Below, one piece after another: positions 1 through 11,247 of a stretch of DNA of 64,000 nt. The notes beneath the pieces were generated by a model. That model had not been told where the DNA came from and searched no databases. It saw nothing but the letters and a program-made list of their open reading frames with translations. Made by a program: the position numbers and the translations under genes. Numbering within the stretch: the first letter of the stretch is position 1; each line of letters starts with the position of its first letter. Source of the stretch: Alopecurus myosuroides (lineage: Eukaryota; Streptophyta; Magnoliopsida; Poales; Poaceae); NCBI GenBank assembly GCA_028641055.1, contig CM054058.1, forward strand, positions 83,122,020-83,186,019, given 5' to 3'.

Positions 1-1940
1 CAATCTGTTGAGGTGGTCGTCATCTTGGGCGTTATGCTTCTCCAATAACGCTAACCATTCCATCTCAAACTCATCTGGTGTGAAGGAGTTCCTTATTATG
101 CGTCGAAGGTCTTCATACAATGTGCCTCGAGCAGCGAAGAATGTAACCTTCTTCTCCTTTAACTTCTTGTGAATGTGAAAGTTGCAGAAACGGTGAAACG
201 TGAATGGCATCACAGCACGTATAGCATTTCTCATTGCGACGTCCTGGTCTGTTATGATCGTCCCTAGGTACTGGCCACCCATTGCACTCACGAATTCTTC
301 GAATAACCATTTGAATGTGGCAGTGGTTTCATCCTTTAACAGCGTTGCACCAAATAGGACTGTTTTCCCATAATTATCCACACCAATAATGGGTGCAAAT
401 GGCATATTATATTGGTTTGTTGAGAAGGTCGTCTCAAAGGAGACAAACTGACCAAACACTTTGTAGTTTGCTTGGCCTATCTGATCTGTCCAGAACACAC
501 TCACAACCGTGTCTCCATCGACCTCAAGCGTGTACTTGAATCCAGGTGTATTCTTACGTACTTCTTTGAAAATTTTCAGAACTTCCTCAATGTCCCTGTT
601 CTTAACCTTCAGTTTCGCTTTAGCCTTTTGGTTGCTCAAATACTTCGCATCAAAAGGTATGCCTCTATAGCTCCCCCTCATCCTCCTGAATATAGTCATG
701 ACTTTTCTAGGTGGAACTCTGCTTTCTTGAAGTATCTGAATGAGTGCCTTGTCTGATTCAGACATTGTTTTATGGCACCTCATGAATCTGATAAGCCATT
801 CACTCGGAGCCAGGTCATGGTTATGCTCGAGGTTCACTAACTTTATGACCCACCGACCATAATCATCCTTTACTACTATATTAACAGGGCACTTTGTCTT
901 TATTATTTTGTTGGTCCTCCTCCTCAATGCAGAATCGTTCGACACAGGTGCACCACTTTTGTTGCAAACAAAAGTTTGCCTCTGAATTTGTTTAGTGAGA
1001 CTTGATTCATAGCTATTGTCTTTTCTTATTGCAAACCCCATGCGTCTAGCAAAAACAGCAAAGAACATGAATGCCTCATCTCTTGAGTTGAACTCTAAAC
1101 CTGGTTCTGGTGCAGGTGCTTCCAAAATTTCATGGACAGATGGATAGTTGTCATTACTGAACATACGGTCCATCTCTTCTTCTTCTGCTGTGGGAGGCTC
1201 GGGTTCAAGTTCCTTTTTCAGATCATCATCAGGACAAGCCTGATCTGCTTGTTGTGGTACACTTGTAGGTGATTCTGCGGTTGCTGTTCTTTCTCTGGTA
1301 GTGTCAATTATGACTTCACTAGCTTGCTGAGCCATACCAGGTACAGTCTCTGTTGCTCTAACTGTTGGAAATTGCGCATGTTCTCCGCCTTGCATTGGAT
1401 GACATTCACTAAGACCTTCATCGTATTCATCGTATTCCATGTCCATAATCTGCAGGAACAAAAGTGTCACTATTTTTTGGTTCAAAGAAATAGGTTAGGT
1501 TCAACGTTTTCCTTTACTCATAGTACCTCATTCAAATCAAACATTGCTGGCTGCCTACGTGCACTTGTTTCTCCTGAGGCGACATAGGAATCATCTATGA
1601 CACTCCGTGCACTTGTTTCATGCAAGCTAGCCTCGACCGCCGCTAGTTGTTGAAGGCTTTTCTGCTCCTCTCTCACCCTCACCCTGTTCATAAATGACTG
1701 GTTTTTGTTTTTATCAAAGTCAAAGTCAGTGCATTTTTATGTTACATCATGAATAAAGTACGTCATGAAAATTAGTGCAAATTTTTCATATGAAAATGCA
1801 AGTACCTGTGTGAATCTATCGAGAACACAACGCATGTCCATTGGCCTGGTTGCATTTTGTGCACCCAGATTTGATAGTATGGCAGAAGATCTTAATTCTC
1901 CAATTTCATAGCTAAACATTGGTTGATTAGTAGATTCCAT
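1..1940 (-). CDS. FAR1-related (FRS/FHY3-like) protein, 3 exons, C-terminus outside window
   Basis: Transcription-factor-like protein derived from a MULE transposase; FAR1/FRS proteins are nuclear and bind DNA. Three exons join in frame: 1940-1806 (45 codons from ATG), 1697-1527 (57 codons) and 1449-1 (483 codons, open at the window edge). The introns have GT donors and AG acceptors. Visible residues 222-316 form the FAR1 DNA-binding region, with zinc-ligand-like C264, C289, H311 and H313 (EHNHDL). The MULE transposase domain follows from about residue 420 (VFWTD, TTFSTN, ITDQD). The first acidic residue is Glu in FETTF where relatives usually have Asp; Asp503 is present. A DLNE motif ends exon 2. 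The SWIM finger would lie off the left edge. No stop or frameshift is seen. It may be a host gene or the transposase of a FAR1-type MULE; the intact introns do not decide this. Confidence 0.85.
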
Positions 1941-3705
1941 GTCAAGAAAGGAACCTCACTACATAGTTCCAAGAAAAACGTTAGAAACAAGTACCATGTT
2001 TGAAACTACTTCAAGAAACCAGACATTTGTTTGCATCGCTGGATAGAGAAGCAATGATCAAGCCATGGATTTTTCTATGCCTTTTCTATTTTATCTAGAA
2101 ATCTATTTTTTGGATATTTGGAATATTTTGAACTATATGTATGAAATCAAATTGGATGTAATGTACTCAGAATTCTATGGTTGTGCTACATTTTTTCACT
2201 TTATTTGTATGAACAGCTCACTATTTTTTTGAAGCCAAATGTGGATTTTCCTAATTGGTGTTGTCAGAAAACCTTTTTCTCACCATTATCCTATTTGTTC
2301 TACATTATTTCTAACTGTAGGGAAAACTAGTACTGATCTTCTACTTCTCATAATTTTTGTATCAAAGAGGATACATCGTGCATGCCACAGAACTAGTAGT
2401 AGGTCATGGAAACTAACCTTTATTTTTTCCTTTCTCCTTCCTATGCGTAGGAAACAAAGGGGCGTCACAGGCCAGGCATCAAGATCCTATGATTGGCACC
2501 TCAAATTTTGATCCTCTACAGAGATATTATGTCTTCTGTTGTCCAAATCAGAAGTGGCAAACTAGGGTTACATACCGAAGCTTTTTTTTCACCAGAAGAT
2601 GGGAACCAATTTATGTCCCCTTCAATCAGATCTAGTCATCGCAAGAGGAGAGAGAGGGAGAGAGGAGGGATCGATCGATCTGGAGGTGGAAGAGGGAAAG
2701 TAACATTTCCCAAACACCCCTTATCTCTCTACATTTTTCATCAAGTGTTTCACTTTATTGTTCTCATGTGACTCTGTTATCTCTTTTACTTCTCCAGGGG
2801 GTACAATGCAAAAGTGCAGTCGGTAGACATATTGGAAGGGGAGGACTTTTTTACAAAAAATCAGGACGCACCTTTTCCCCTTTCTTCTATCTGCCCACAT
2901 AGGTCTAGCTCCTTCGAATGGATGGGGAATTTTTCTGGAGGAAGCTAAGGGAGAAGTGATATCCGCCCACGATTTTTGCTCTCCTCTCTCCCCTCCCTGC
3001 CCCTTGTAGAACGGGGGATCTACACCTGCTACACACTCAAGAAAAGAAATCCCTGCCCCTAGCAGAACGAGAGATCTACGACCTACTACACCCTCAAGAC
3101 AAGGAATCCCATCTATAACTCAACTCAAGAGAGAAACGAGAGATCTACGACCTGCTACACTCTGAAGACAAGAAATCCCCTCTATATCTCAACTCAAGAG
3201 CGGCAGGGATTGATTTGCGAGCTAGGTTAGTCTGGCTTCTTTCTGCACCTTTTTCCCATTTCTGTGTTGTTCTTAAACTGCTTACCGTTATCCATTCTTG
3301 TGGTTTGGCTCTGTTTTGTTGGGTTCTGGTACCCCTCTAGTCCCCAGCTGCGAGAACGAGTAGGGCAGCGTCAGGAGCCAATTTGAGCTATGCGTGGTAC
3401 ATGTTCAATAAACATTATTTCTGTTCAGAAAATCTTATTGAGGTTTGTAGGTACTTCGCTCAACAGCCCGACTAGTAACGGACACCCCTGTTTAGAAGAT
3501 CGCTTCTGATCTAATTAAAGTCCTGCAGAGATTTATATAGGACTAGAAGTTTTAAAAAAACGATAGCTATCTAATCATTCTGAATTGAGATATAATTATT
3601 GAATAGTCACACACTTGCGCCAGCACATTGAGGATACAAATGCAACAGCATGCTTTCCTATATTACCAATTTGATAGGATTCAGATACTAATATTCCAGG
3701 TCCTA
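1941..3705. other. Leader/intergenic stretch between FAR1-like gene and FSH fragment
   Basis: No convincing coding exon was found on either strand. The 2640-2700 segment is a purine-rich (GA) tract on the plus strand, so CT-rich in the sense of the FAR1-like gene. It could be part of that gene's 5' leader; this is an inference from composition only. The segment nearest 3705 probably includes the 3' UTR of the serine hydrolase fragment. Confidence 0.4.
3008..3200. repeat. Three imperfect direct repeats of about 68 bp
   Basis: Units begin at 3008 (shortened, 56 bp), 3064 (68 bp) and 3132 (69 bp). Each starts AGAA(A)CG, followed by GAGATCTACGACCT in units 2 and 3. Units 2 and 3 also share the tail CTCAACTCAAGAG. 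A small minisatellite of unknown role. Confidence 0.75.
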
Positions 3706-5036
3706 TCATAAGCACATTTCTTTTTCGTCAACATCGGCGGTCTCGGTGGATGAATGTTCAGATATCTCCTTTTCCATCTTGTCAAGGAAACGGGACATCA
3801 CTTCCAGACTTTTCTCATCTGCAATAACAAGAAGTCAAGAAATGTGGTTTTACTTTGGCAGCTTGGCATTCATAACTTACCAAACTACAAAGTAACTAAC
3901 AGCCTGCTTAATTTCTATGAAACCTTTGAAAGTTCATCCATTCAGAAATGTATTTAGACTAACAAAGTGACACTGCAGTCTTTTTTCCAGCTAAGGTTTT
4001 CAATCCTGTTGCCTCCAGTCACAAATAGCTCATGCTTACAGTTTAGCTACAGACACCTTTTTAAATTATTTTTTCTTATGAAATTTAGTACAATTAGATA
4101 AATATCACTGCTTAAGCTTTTATACGGTTCAAGGAGCTTGGTAAGTGAAAGTATGAACTTACCAACAAGCCTTGGAACCGTGTGGCCCTTTGGGTGCCGT
4201 ATGATGAATGGATCCACAAATGACTCTATGAGCTTTTCACCATCGTCTTTAAGGAAGTCATTGTCACCTGCACATCAAATAAACCGACGTTTAAAGGTTA
4301 CTAGCTGCTAACCACTCAGTGGACCAACAAAGGCCTCAAATATTTCTAAATAATTTTTGACATTGAATGATACAAGAACTAGACCGTCGATTAAAGTAAC
4401 TAACGAAAATGATGATATAGGGGAATAATAACAGAAAAGATGTCATTAAAGAATATGTCAGTTTCGTCCGTAAATTATCGTTGTTCATCTGCTATTTTTG
4501 CCATCATTAGATTATATCAAGCTTTTCAAACCTTTTAATCAGTAGATCGTTCATATGTAAATCCATCTGTTCATCTGCTAAATAATGCATTTGGTCCACA
4601 CGTTCCCCAGTTTATCCATTTTGTACCATTAGAATGCATGAAGCGTCTGAGAGCTTTATGGAAGTAGTATTACGCAAAAGAAGCACGGAGTTGGTGTGAG
4701 TACTTTGAGTACATGGGCTAAAAGGCATAAACACTAGAGAAACTAAGACAACACATGAAGTAAAGCATGCCGATGGAAAATAAAAAATGAGAAAGGAGAC
4801 AGACATACGCAAGAATCGTTTGGACAAAACTGAAATTATACTCTAGCAAAGAACAAGCAGTATAGCAATTGCAATGGTCTATTCTGTGCAGAACAGATTG
4901 AAGTACCGAGGAAGTGAAGCGAGGGGATTTCGTTCTTGTTGGCGTACGCCTTGTGGGCCACTGTCGGTGAGTAGAATCGGGCTCCGCCTATGATTATGAG
5001 GAACTTGATCTTAGGAGCTCTAGTCAGTGCCAACCC
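3706..5036 (-). pseudogene. FSH-type serine hydrolase, C-terminal three exons only
   Basis: Exons 5036-4907, 4267-4163 and 3818-3706 splice in phase to about 115 codons plus TGA. They match the C-terminal part of the plant FSH1/UPF0483 alpha/beta-hydrolase family. Seen are the core strand (KIKFLIIIGG), the motif around the catalytic Asp (HFLGDND) and the catalytic His motif (HPKGHTVPRL). The tail is acidic. The upstream exon should supply the nucleophile elbow (GFSQG-like Ser), and it is absent from 5037-5260 and from the far side of the retrotransposon at 20095. The exon bodies and splice sites are intact, so the break is a truncation rather than sequence decay. The Tekay insertion at 5256-5260 lies about 220 bp upstream in what would be an intron. 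Whether it caused the loss, or the piece is a captured fragment, cannot be told here. Confidence 0.75.
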
Positions 5037-5255
5037 CTGCCAACAGAACAAAAGCAATGAGCTAAAGGAAGATGTAGCTTCGGGTTTTTATTTTGATATA
5101 AAACAGGGTGTTGTTAATTGCTGCTAATAAGTTTAGAGTTGGTAAATTAAAATTATCTTCTCTATGTTTCTCATCTAATATCTCATGTTTCTTCATTTTA
5201 TGTTTGGTTCGTGTATTTTCCTTTCGTTTTACTGTCTGCAATAGATAGAGTTGTG

Positions 5256-5260
5256 TTTCC
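5256..5260. repeat. Target-site duplication TTTCC, left copy
   Basis: Five bases TTTCC directly before the 5' LTR, repeated at 20095-20099 directly after the 3' LTR. This proves both element ends. Confidence 0.95.
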
Positions 5261-6030
5261 TGTAACATCCCAAGTATGAAAACTTACCTTTAGAATGTTT
5301 GTTTCTTGTTCTATTAATGTTTTGCATCATGGCATCTTAATCATTGCATTTGTTTGCATTTGTTTTCCTTTGTTTTCTATTTGAATATTCAAACAATATT
5401 CAAATGTTTTGTTTCATAATTGTTATGTTACATTTTTCCAAATAAAAAGTTCAAATAAAATATCAATTGTTTCCATTAAACCATAAGGTTCAAACTATTT
5501 ACAATTATGGCTTTTAATAATTCACTTAATTCAAATTGCATTCAAATTCAAATTAAAACTTCCAAACAACAACCATCTTGAAGTTATGAAAATTACAAAA
5601 CAAAATCAATCACTTGTTTCAAAGAAACTTGAATTTAAAAACTTATTTGCTTAAGTTCAATCATTTCAATTAATATTAATTTCATTCAAATTTCAAACAA
5701 ATTGCAAACATCACTTAAATCCAAATCATTTTGTAAAACAAAAGTTGCACTTTGTGTTGTTACAATAAATAAGCAATATAAAATTTATCCCTAAATTTTC
5801 TACCCCAAAAACCCTAGCCTTTTCTTCCCTTTTCAAATCAGCAAAAAAAAATAGACAGAACAAAAAAATAAATAAATAAAAGAGAGAGGGGTAGGGCAGG
5901 CAGTGGGCAGGCCCAGCCCACCAACGGGCCCGGTACCCCCCCACTTCATCTTCCTCATGTACGGCAGCATCTGCCGCTGCCCACGTCGACATCCGCGAGC
6001 AGCAACGGGCGTGAGCAGCTCCTCGCCCCC

Positions 6031-6036
6031 TATAAA
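6031..6036 (+). promoter_or_regulatory. Likely LTR TATA box
   Basis: TATAAA sits after a C-rich run and is followed by a CT-rich leader (6060-6170). The same box is at 16447-16452 in the 3' LTR. Position and context fit the retrotransposon promoter; no start site can be proven. Confidence 0.6.
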
Positions 6037-7847
6037 CCTACCCCCGAGCTCCCCGAGCTAGCCCTAACCCTATACCTCCCTTCTCCCTCGATCACCGCCG
6101 CCGTTTCCTCTCTCTCCGCTCGCAATCCCTCTCTGAACATCGCCACCGCGTCACCCTCTTCTGAATCCCGATGATCGCCGGCGAAACGTTGCGCCTCCGT
6201 GCAGGTTGAGTACGGGGATCAGAACCCCGTACCCCCCTCTTCCACCTCAGCTACTCCACGGTGACGGAGCGCCACCGGAGCTTCGCCGCCGTCCTCTCTT
6301 CTGTCGCCGTCGACCACCGCTGCCCCGAGCCCTGCTTCTCCTTCTGTCCCTCGAGGTGAGCATCACCGTGCCCTCCGCCCTCCTCTCTCTCTCTCTGCAC
6401 GAGTGCACGGTCACCACGCACGCACACAACAGCACGCACTCCGGTGAGCAGCAGCAGCGACTAGCCGCCGGCGGCCACCCCTCTGTCAGTTTCAGTCGTC
6501 AGACGAAATTCAGTTTCATCAGGTGCTAGTCGCTAACTGAAGAATAACCTCACTGCGCATCCTTACCTGACAAGAACCGTTCGCCACCGCAGTGGCAGCA
6601 GCACACGCACGCGAGCACGAGGTCGAGGGGTCGAGCCCTCGCCTCCGCGGATTAATCCGCCAATATTTGGCTTTGCCACGCGGGCGCCCGTGGCCCACCT
6701 GCCATTGGCCTGGGTTGCCACGCGTGCTGCCACGCAGGCCACGCTGGCCCAGGGCCCCCTCGTCAGTGGCCTGGGCTGGGCCACTGCGAGGTAGAACAGG
6801 GTTTTCTGGCCTTTTCTTTTAAAAATAAATCCTTTTCTTTTACAGATTGGTCCCTAACTTTAAAATACAAATAACTTTTAATTTCCAAATCCAAATGATG
6901 CAAATGAAATATGTTTACTGAACCAAATTAAATTCTCTACCTATTTAAATCATTTGATTTCTGTTTTGAACATTTCAAATGCATCCAAATTTCAAATTTA
7001 AACAAATCATTTTAAATTTGGTTAATTTCATAGCTAATTCAAACTTAAATCAAATAACACAAATAAAATATGTTTCCCATGCTATTTTGAACCATCTTTA
7101 CAAATATAAATTTTGTTTCATGTTTTGAATAATTAAAATTGCTTAAATAATTTAAACCTTGTTTAAATCATTTAAATTTGCTATATTCATAACTTGCTCA
7201 AATTAAATTATTTTTGAACATATAAAATATGTTTTCAAACTAGAAAAGTATAAACTTTTCAAATATGAATTTGGTTTAATGTTTTGAACAAATAAAATTT
7301 CAAATAAATTCATACTTGAATTAAATCCTTTCAAATCTTGTTTAAACTTGTTTAATTCATAAGTAAATTATTCTAAATCCTTTTTCAGCAAGTGAAACAT
7401 GTATTCCACCTAAAATTTTGTGTTCTTTCCATTTATGAACTTTGTTATCTATTTTGAACAATTAAAATTGGTGAAAACAACAAATGCTTGTGTAACACCT
7501 TTAAGGAACCAAAATTCCATAAATTAATAAATAAATTCCAAACTTGGTAAACCTTATTTCTAATTGTTTCTATTGTTGTTTTCTTTCTGTTTTCTTCATC
7601 CATGCATCATGCTAATTCACTTACACATGATGTTTAGTTGTAGAACAATTATTTCAACCTTAATTCATGGGCTTTCATATGCAACTCAAATTGCATGTGG
7701 GTCCATTTAATCATATTATGTTACCATGTCAACTAGTTTATTTTTATTTATCAATTAAATGGCCATACATCATCCCATGATTGTGCACTATGCCATGTTA
7801 TTGATTGTTTGTCTCTCTGCGTTGTTTGTTTGCTTCTTCTCGAATAG

Positions 7848-9209
7848 ACGACGACGTTGAGACAGACGATACTTACGACACCCCTTCTGAGGATCTAGCT
7901 CAGTACCAGGCTGCTGAGTTTGCAGGCAAGTATTCACTCACATGAACCATCGTGTTCCTTTCAACATTGGATTCCGATACTTTCCGTTGTCTATTCTGCT
8001 AGCCTTATGAATCGTTTCTTCTGTTACGAACCTATCACATGTTATCCTTTAACCCTGATATAGCCTCACCTCCACACCTATAACCCCATTGCTTGTTGCC
8101 CGTGTCTCACTAGCATGCTTAGGGTTGTTTCTGCTCGAGTCTGTTTCCCGTTACTTTCTGTTAATATATTTCATTTATGTTCTGGGCTCGATGTTTAAAC
8201 AATCAACCTGTTAATATTGTGGATAATAATAATTTGATGATAAGGCACCGGCAGGAGGCCCGGCGTGGTTTTGAGGGCTGCTAGTGTCGACCCTAATTAG
8301 GAAAAGGGTCTTGTCTACTGATCCATGATGAGCGCACTATCCGCATGTGGGAAGCGTGTATGGGCGCCCCCCTCAATTTGATTCGATTCGCATCTCGTCC
8401 AAATTGCCTCATTTAGTTCGGGTTTTCCATTTGCCGCATGCATATATATTTTGCGAACCCAGGCCAGGGTGGAACTTTTGTAGTCGGCATTTAGGGAGAC
8501 ACGTTCTTAGAGTGCTATGAGGGTCCCCTTTTCTTCGTGGGGCTTGATTAGCCGTGCGCTCAACTGCACGGGGTTCTTTGGGCTTGATGCGAAGAAGAGT
8601 TGAGTTGTGTTGAGTGCCCTGCTTGTTGGAAGGCATTCCATCTGGCGGGTTATTCTTACGTGTACGGCCAAATTGGTGCACCCCTGCAGGGTAAATCTTC
8701 TCGAGAAGCCGTGTTTTCCGCGGTTATGGATGACTTGGTGAAAGTACTGGCTAACAAGTACTCAGAACAACTTACACCTAACTAATGATAACTTGACTAG
8801 TAATAGTCTTATTGACACAACAACTTGAACCATCATTAATCCAAATGTGTGAGTTATCCTCGGATTGCCTCTTTGGATAAGGGGCGAGATCCAGGATGGG
8901 TTTGTTTGGTGGTTAGTTGTAGTTGGTTACGATACGCTATCTTATCTCCTTTCGGTTAGCCGGAAGTTGTAGAATGCATCTGTAGTTGGTTATTGCAGCC
9001 CGCTGCCGCATTGTTATATCACCCTTTCTTCCGTTGAACCCAAAGCATCTGTGCTTGATGTTGTGGGGTACACTTTGGTGAACTGTGAGTCTTGCTTGCC
9101 AGTACGTTGTTGTACTGACCCCTTTGGGGCTGTGGTTTCCGCAGACTACGCTTACGAGGATCCCCGTGATGGCTACTACGTGGAGTACGACGAGGCTGCT
9201 GACGAGTAG
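7848..9209 (+). other. Possible two-exon acidic mini-ORF inside the 5' LTR
   Basis: Two exon-like blocks splice in phase: 7848-7925 and 9145-9209, ending in TAG. Acceptors are GAATAG and TTCCGCAG; the intervening donor is GCAAGT, a GC-AG type intron. The joined reading is rich in Asp, Glu and Tyr (for example DDTYDTPSED and GYYVEYDEAADE). Only one of the three frames of the first block is open, and it is the one that continues across the junction. An upstream donor at 6355 (CGAG/GTGAGC) could supply a preceding exon in the right phase, but no ATG is visible in that frame. It may be a relic or an untranslated accident. Confidence 0.35.
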
Positions 9210-9683
9210 ATAGCGGACCCGGGCAGGACCCGATACTACGTGGATGGGCTCCGTTTCCTTTTCGTTTCCGGCCTCTTAGGCCTATTTGGATCTTGTCTGT
9301 ACTTAGACAGTTTGGATGCTTCCGCTGTGATGTAATGATGAATTGTTGGGACATGTGTCCTCTGGATGATTGTATTTGCTATCTCTGCTCTAGTGAGAGC
9401 TATTTGCACTTATTTCTATTTATTTGTGTCTTAGAGATATGTTGTGCTATCATTTTGTTAAACGCCGTTGACGTACCATGTGTGTATGGTATGAAGTACG
9501 TCAATGGTAGTATCCTGATTTCTATGGGATGGTTTACGTAGACGATGAACAGTAGGGGTTGGTTGTCACACATACGTGTGTTGGCCTACTCGTAAGAGAT
9601 GCGGGTGCCGGTAAGCCCCGTAATCCAATCATCTACTGTTCAACGGAACTGCGAGTATCCTCTAGAAGTCCGGGTGCGACAAA

Positions 9684-9696
9684 TGGTATCAGAGCC
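9684..9696 (+). promoter_or_regulatory. Primer binding site
   Basis: TGGTATCAGAGCC, complementary to the 3' end of initiator tRNA-Met, two bases after the 5' LTR end. This is the usual minus-strand primer site for many plant retrotransposons. The leader from 9697 to 10222 shows no coding signal. Confidence 0.92.
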
Positions 9697-10222
9697 TGTC
9701 TGCCTGTAGGATCCCTTTTACTGGTCGCAGTTGAGTCTAGAAACTATTTTGTAGCTATATAGGAAAAATGAAACGTGAGAGTAGGAATTCTGCCCTTTTA
9801 TTTCTTTCCCCACCCACCCTCCCTTTTCTGGTAAGGAAGTGCAACGTTGTTTTCTCTTCTCATCTAAACTTTCAAGTTAGGTTTTCACGTATCCTGGTTT
9901 CTCTAGGATAGTTATATCTACTAGACCATAGGAATTGAGGTGGTTGTGACATGATTTATCATGTTGTCTACTCACGATTGAGAACTGAGGCGTGTAAGCC
10001 CCAGAAGCAAATCCTCTATTCCTTAAGCAGTAGATATTGATCCTTTAGAAGCCCGGATGGGTTTTCCGTAGTACCTCAGTAGTGTTTTGGTCTCGTGTTT
10101 CCCGATGTTGCTTCGATATCCTGTTCTTCTCAACATCCTTTTCGTCCGTTGAAACCTTGTTGTTGCTTTCCACTTCAGTTCTTCTACCGGCGTCTAATCA
10201 AAACTTCCCCGATCATCTGTAG

Positions 10223-11038
10223 ATGGATTTCAGGTTCTACCCGCAGGTGGTTCGTATGACTCGTTGCGAGAGCACCGCCGGTTATCCGGAGATGCTGAGA
10301 GACATGGTCACTTATCAGGGGTTCCGTTGGGCACCAGAGTACTAGGTCTACGAGCAGCAGCGAGAGTTTGACCAGACCTACTACCAGGCTATCGTCTATA
10401 TTCTGTCAGATGATGGCATGAGCGTAGTCCACCGCTACGAGGCAGTAGGTTCCACAATGGATATGGCCGTGCAGCAGGCAGCTTATGTGAGTCTCACCGT
10501 CCTTCGTGCTGACTACTGGGGATTTGACGATTCTATCTATCGCCACATCCCTCGTGGTTACATCACTTCAGAGGGAGCTCACTTCACTCTCTACGACAAC
10601 TTGGATGTTTATGAGCATGATAACTCCAGGCTGCACACCACCGCTCAGTTCGTGAGGCACAGTGACGCAGTTGCCCGCACACTTTCTCAGGAGTTGGCTT
10701 CAGTCAAAGAGCAGCTCCACCATGCTCTGACTCGTCTGGCGACTTACACCACAGACTTTGTTGGAGACGAGCGCTTCGCACGTTTCGATCAGCCAGTTGG
10801 TCGTCGTCTGCCAGATGCTGGAGGTTACGAGCCGATCAGAGGTCCACTCCTCAACCTTGGTGTTGGTTACACTGGGATTCCCCGCTTTGGAGCACAGGGA
10901 GCCGATGCTATGTACTTCACCACACCGAGAGTCGGGCTCAGACCACGTCAGATCTATGTGGATCGTCGTTCTACCTACTTTCGTGGGCGTCCTCCTCACC
11001 GTACCTCTCGTCGTACTACTCACCGCCGTCCTGCGTGA
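10223..11038 (+). pseudogene. Extra ORF between leader and gag, unknown function
   Basis: An open frame of 272 codons from ATG 10223 to TGA 11036, broken once by TAG at 10343-10345 (codon 41). Downstream of the stop, an in-frame ATG at 10418 leaves 206 codons. The protein is rich in Tyr, Arg and Asp, with an amphipathic middle (AVARTLSQELASVKEQL) and a strongly basic Arg-rich tail (RGRPPHRTSRRTTHRRPA). I do not recognise it. It is not a standard Gag, protease or polymerase domain, and it sits upstream of a complete gag-pol. The Arg-rich tail suggests nucleic-acid binding, which is inference only. The gap 11039-11247 is non-coding. Confidence 0.6.
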
Positions 11039-11247
11039 TGAGCATGGGAGTACCGATGTATCCATTCTTAGCTATGTTTAGTTATCCTTTGGCATTCGAA
11101 CCATTTATGGTGTGTTGGATATTCTGATGTATTTGAACATGTGATGATGTACCTGTTGGTTATCTATTCATGCGTTGGAATAATCTCTCTTTTGGTTGCC
11201 GAGTCTATCCTTTTCTGTTGTTGTGCTAAAATGCATTTCCATTCAGG

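Larger units (their letters stand above)
5261..9681 (+). repeat. 5' LTR (4421 bp) of the Tekay-type element
   Basis: Begins TGTAACATCC and ends GGTGCGACA. It is AT-rich at its start and from 6830 to 7800, with a GC-rich promoter-like block around 5880-6790. Many short ORFs on both strands in the GC block (for example 6247-6439 and 6563-6784) are shadows. Confidence 0.95.

Noticed and set aside
6206..6822. Several Pro/Arg/Ala-rich ORFs in the LTR GC block, both strands
   Set aside because: High GC content keeps many frames open. None starts with a supported ATG or shows a domain.
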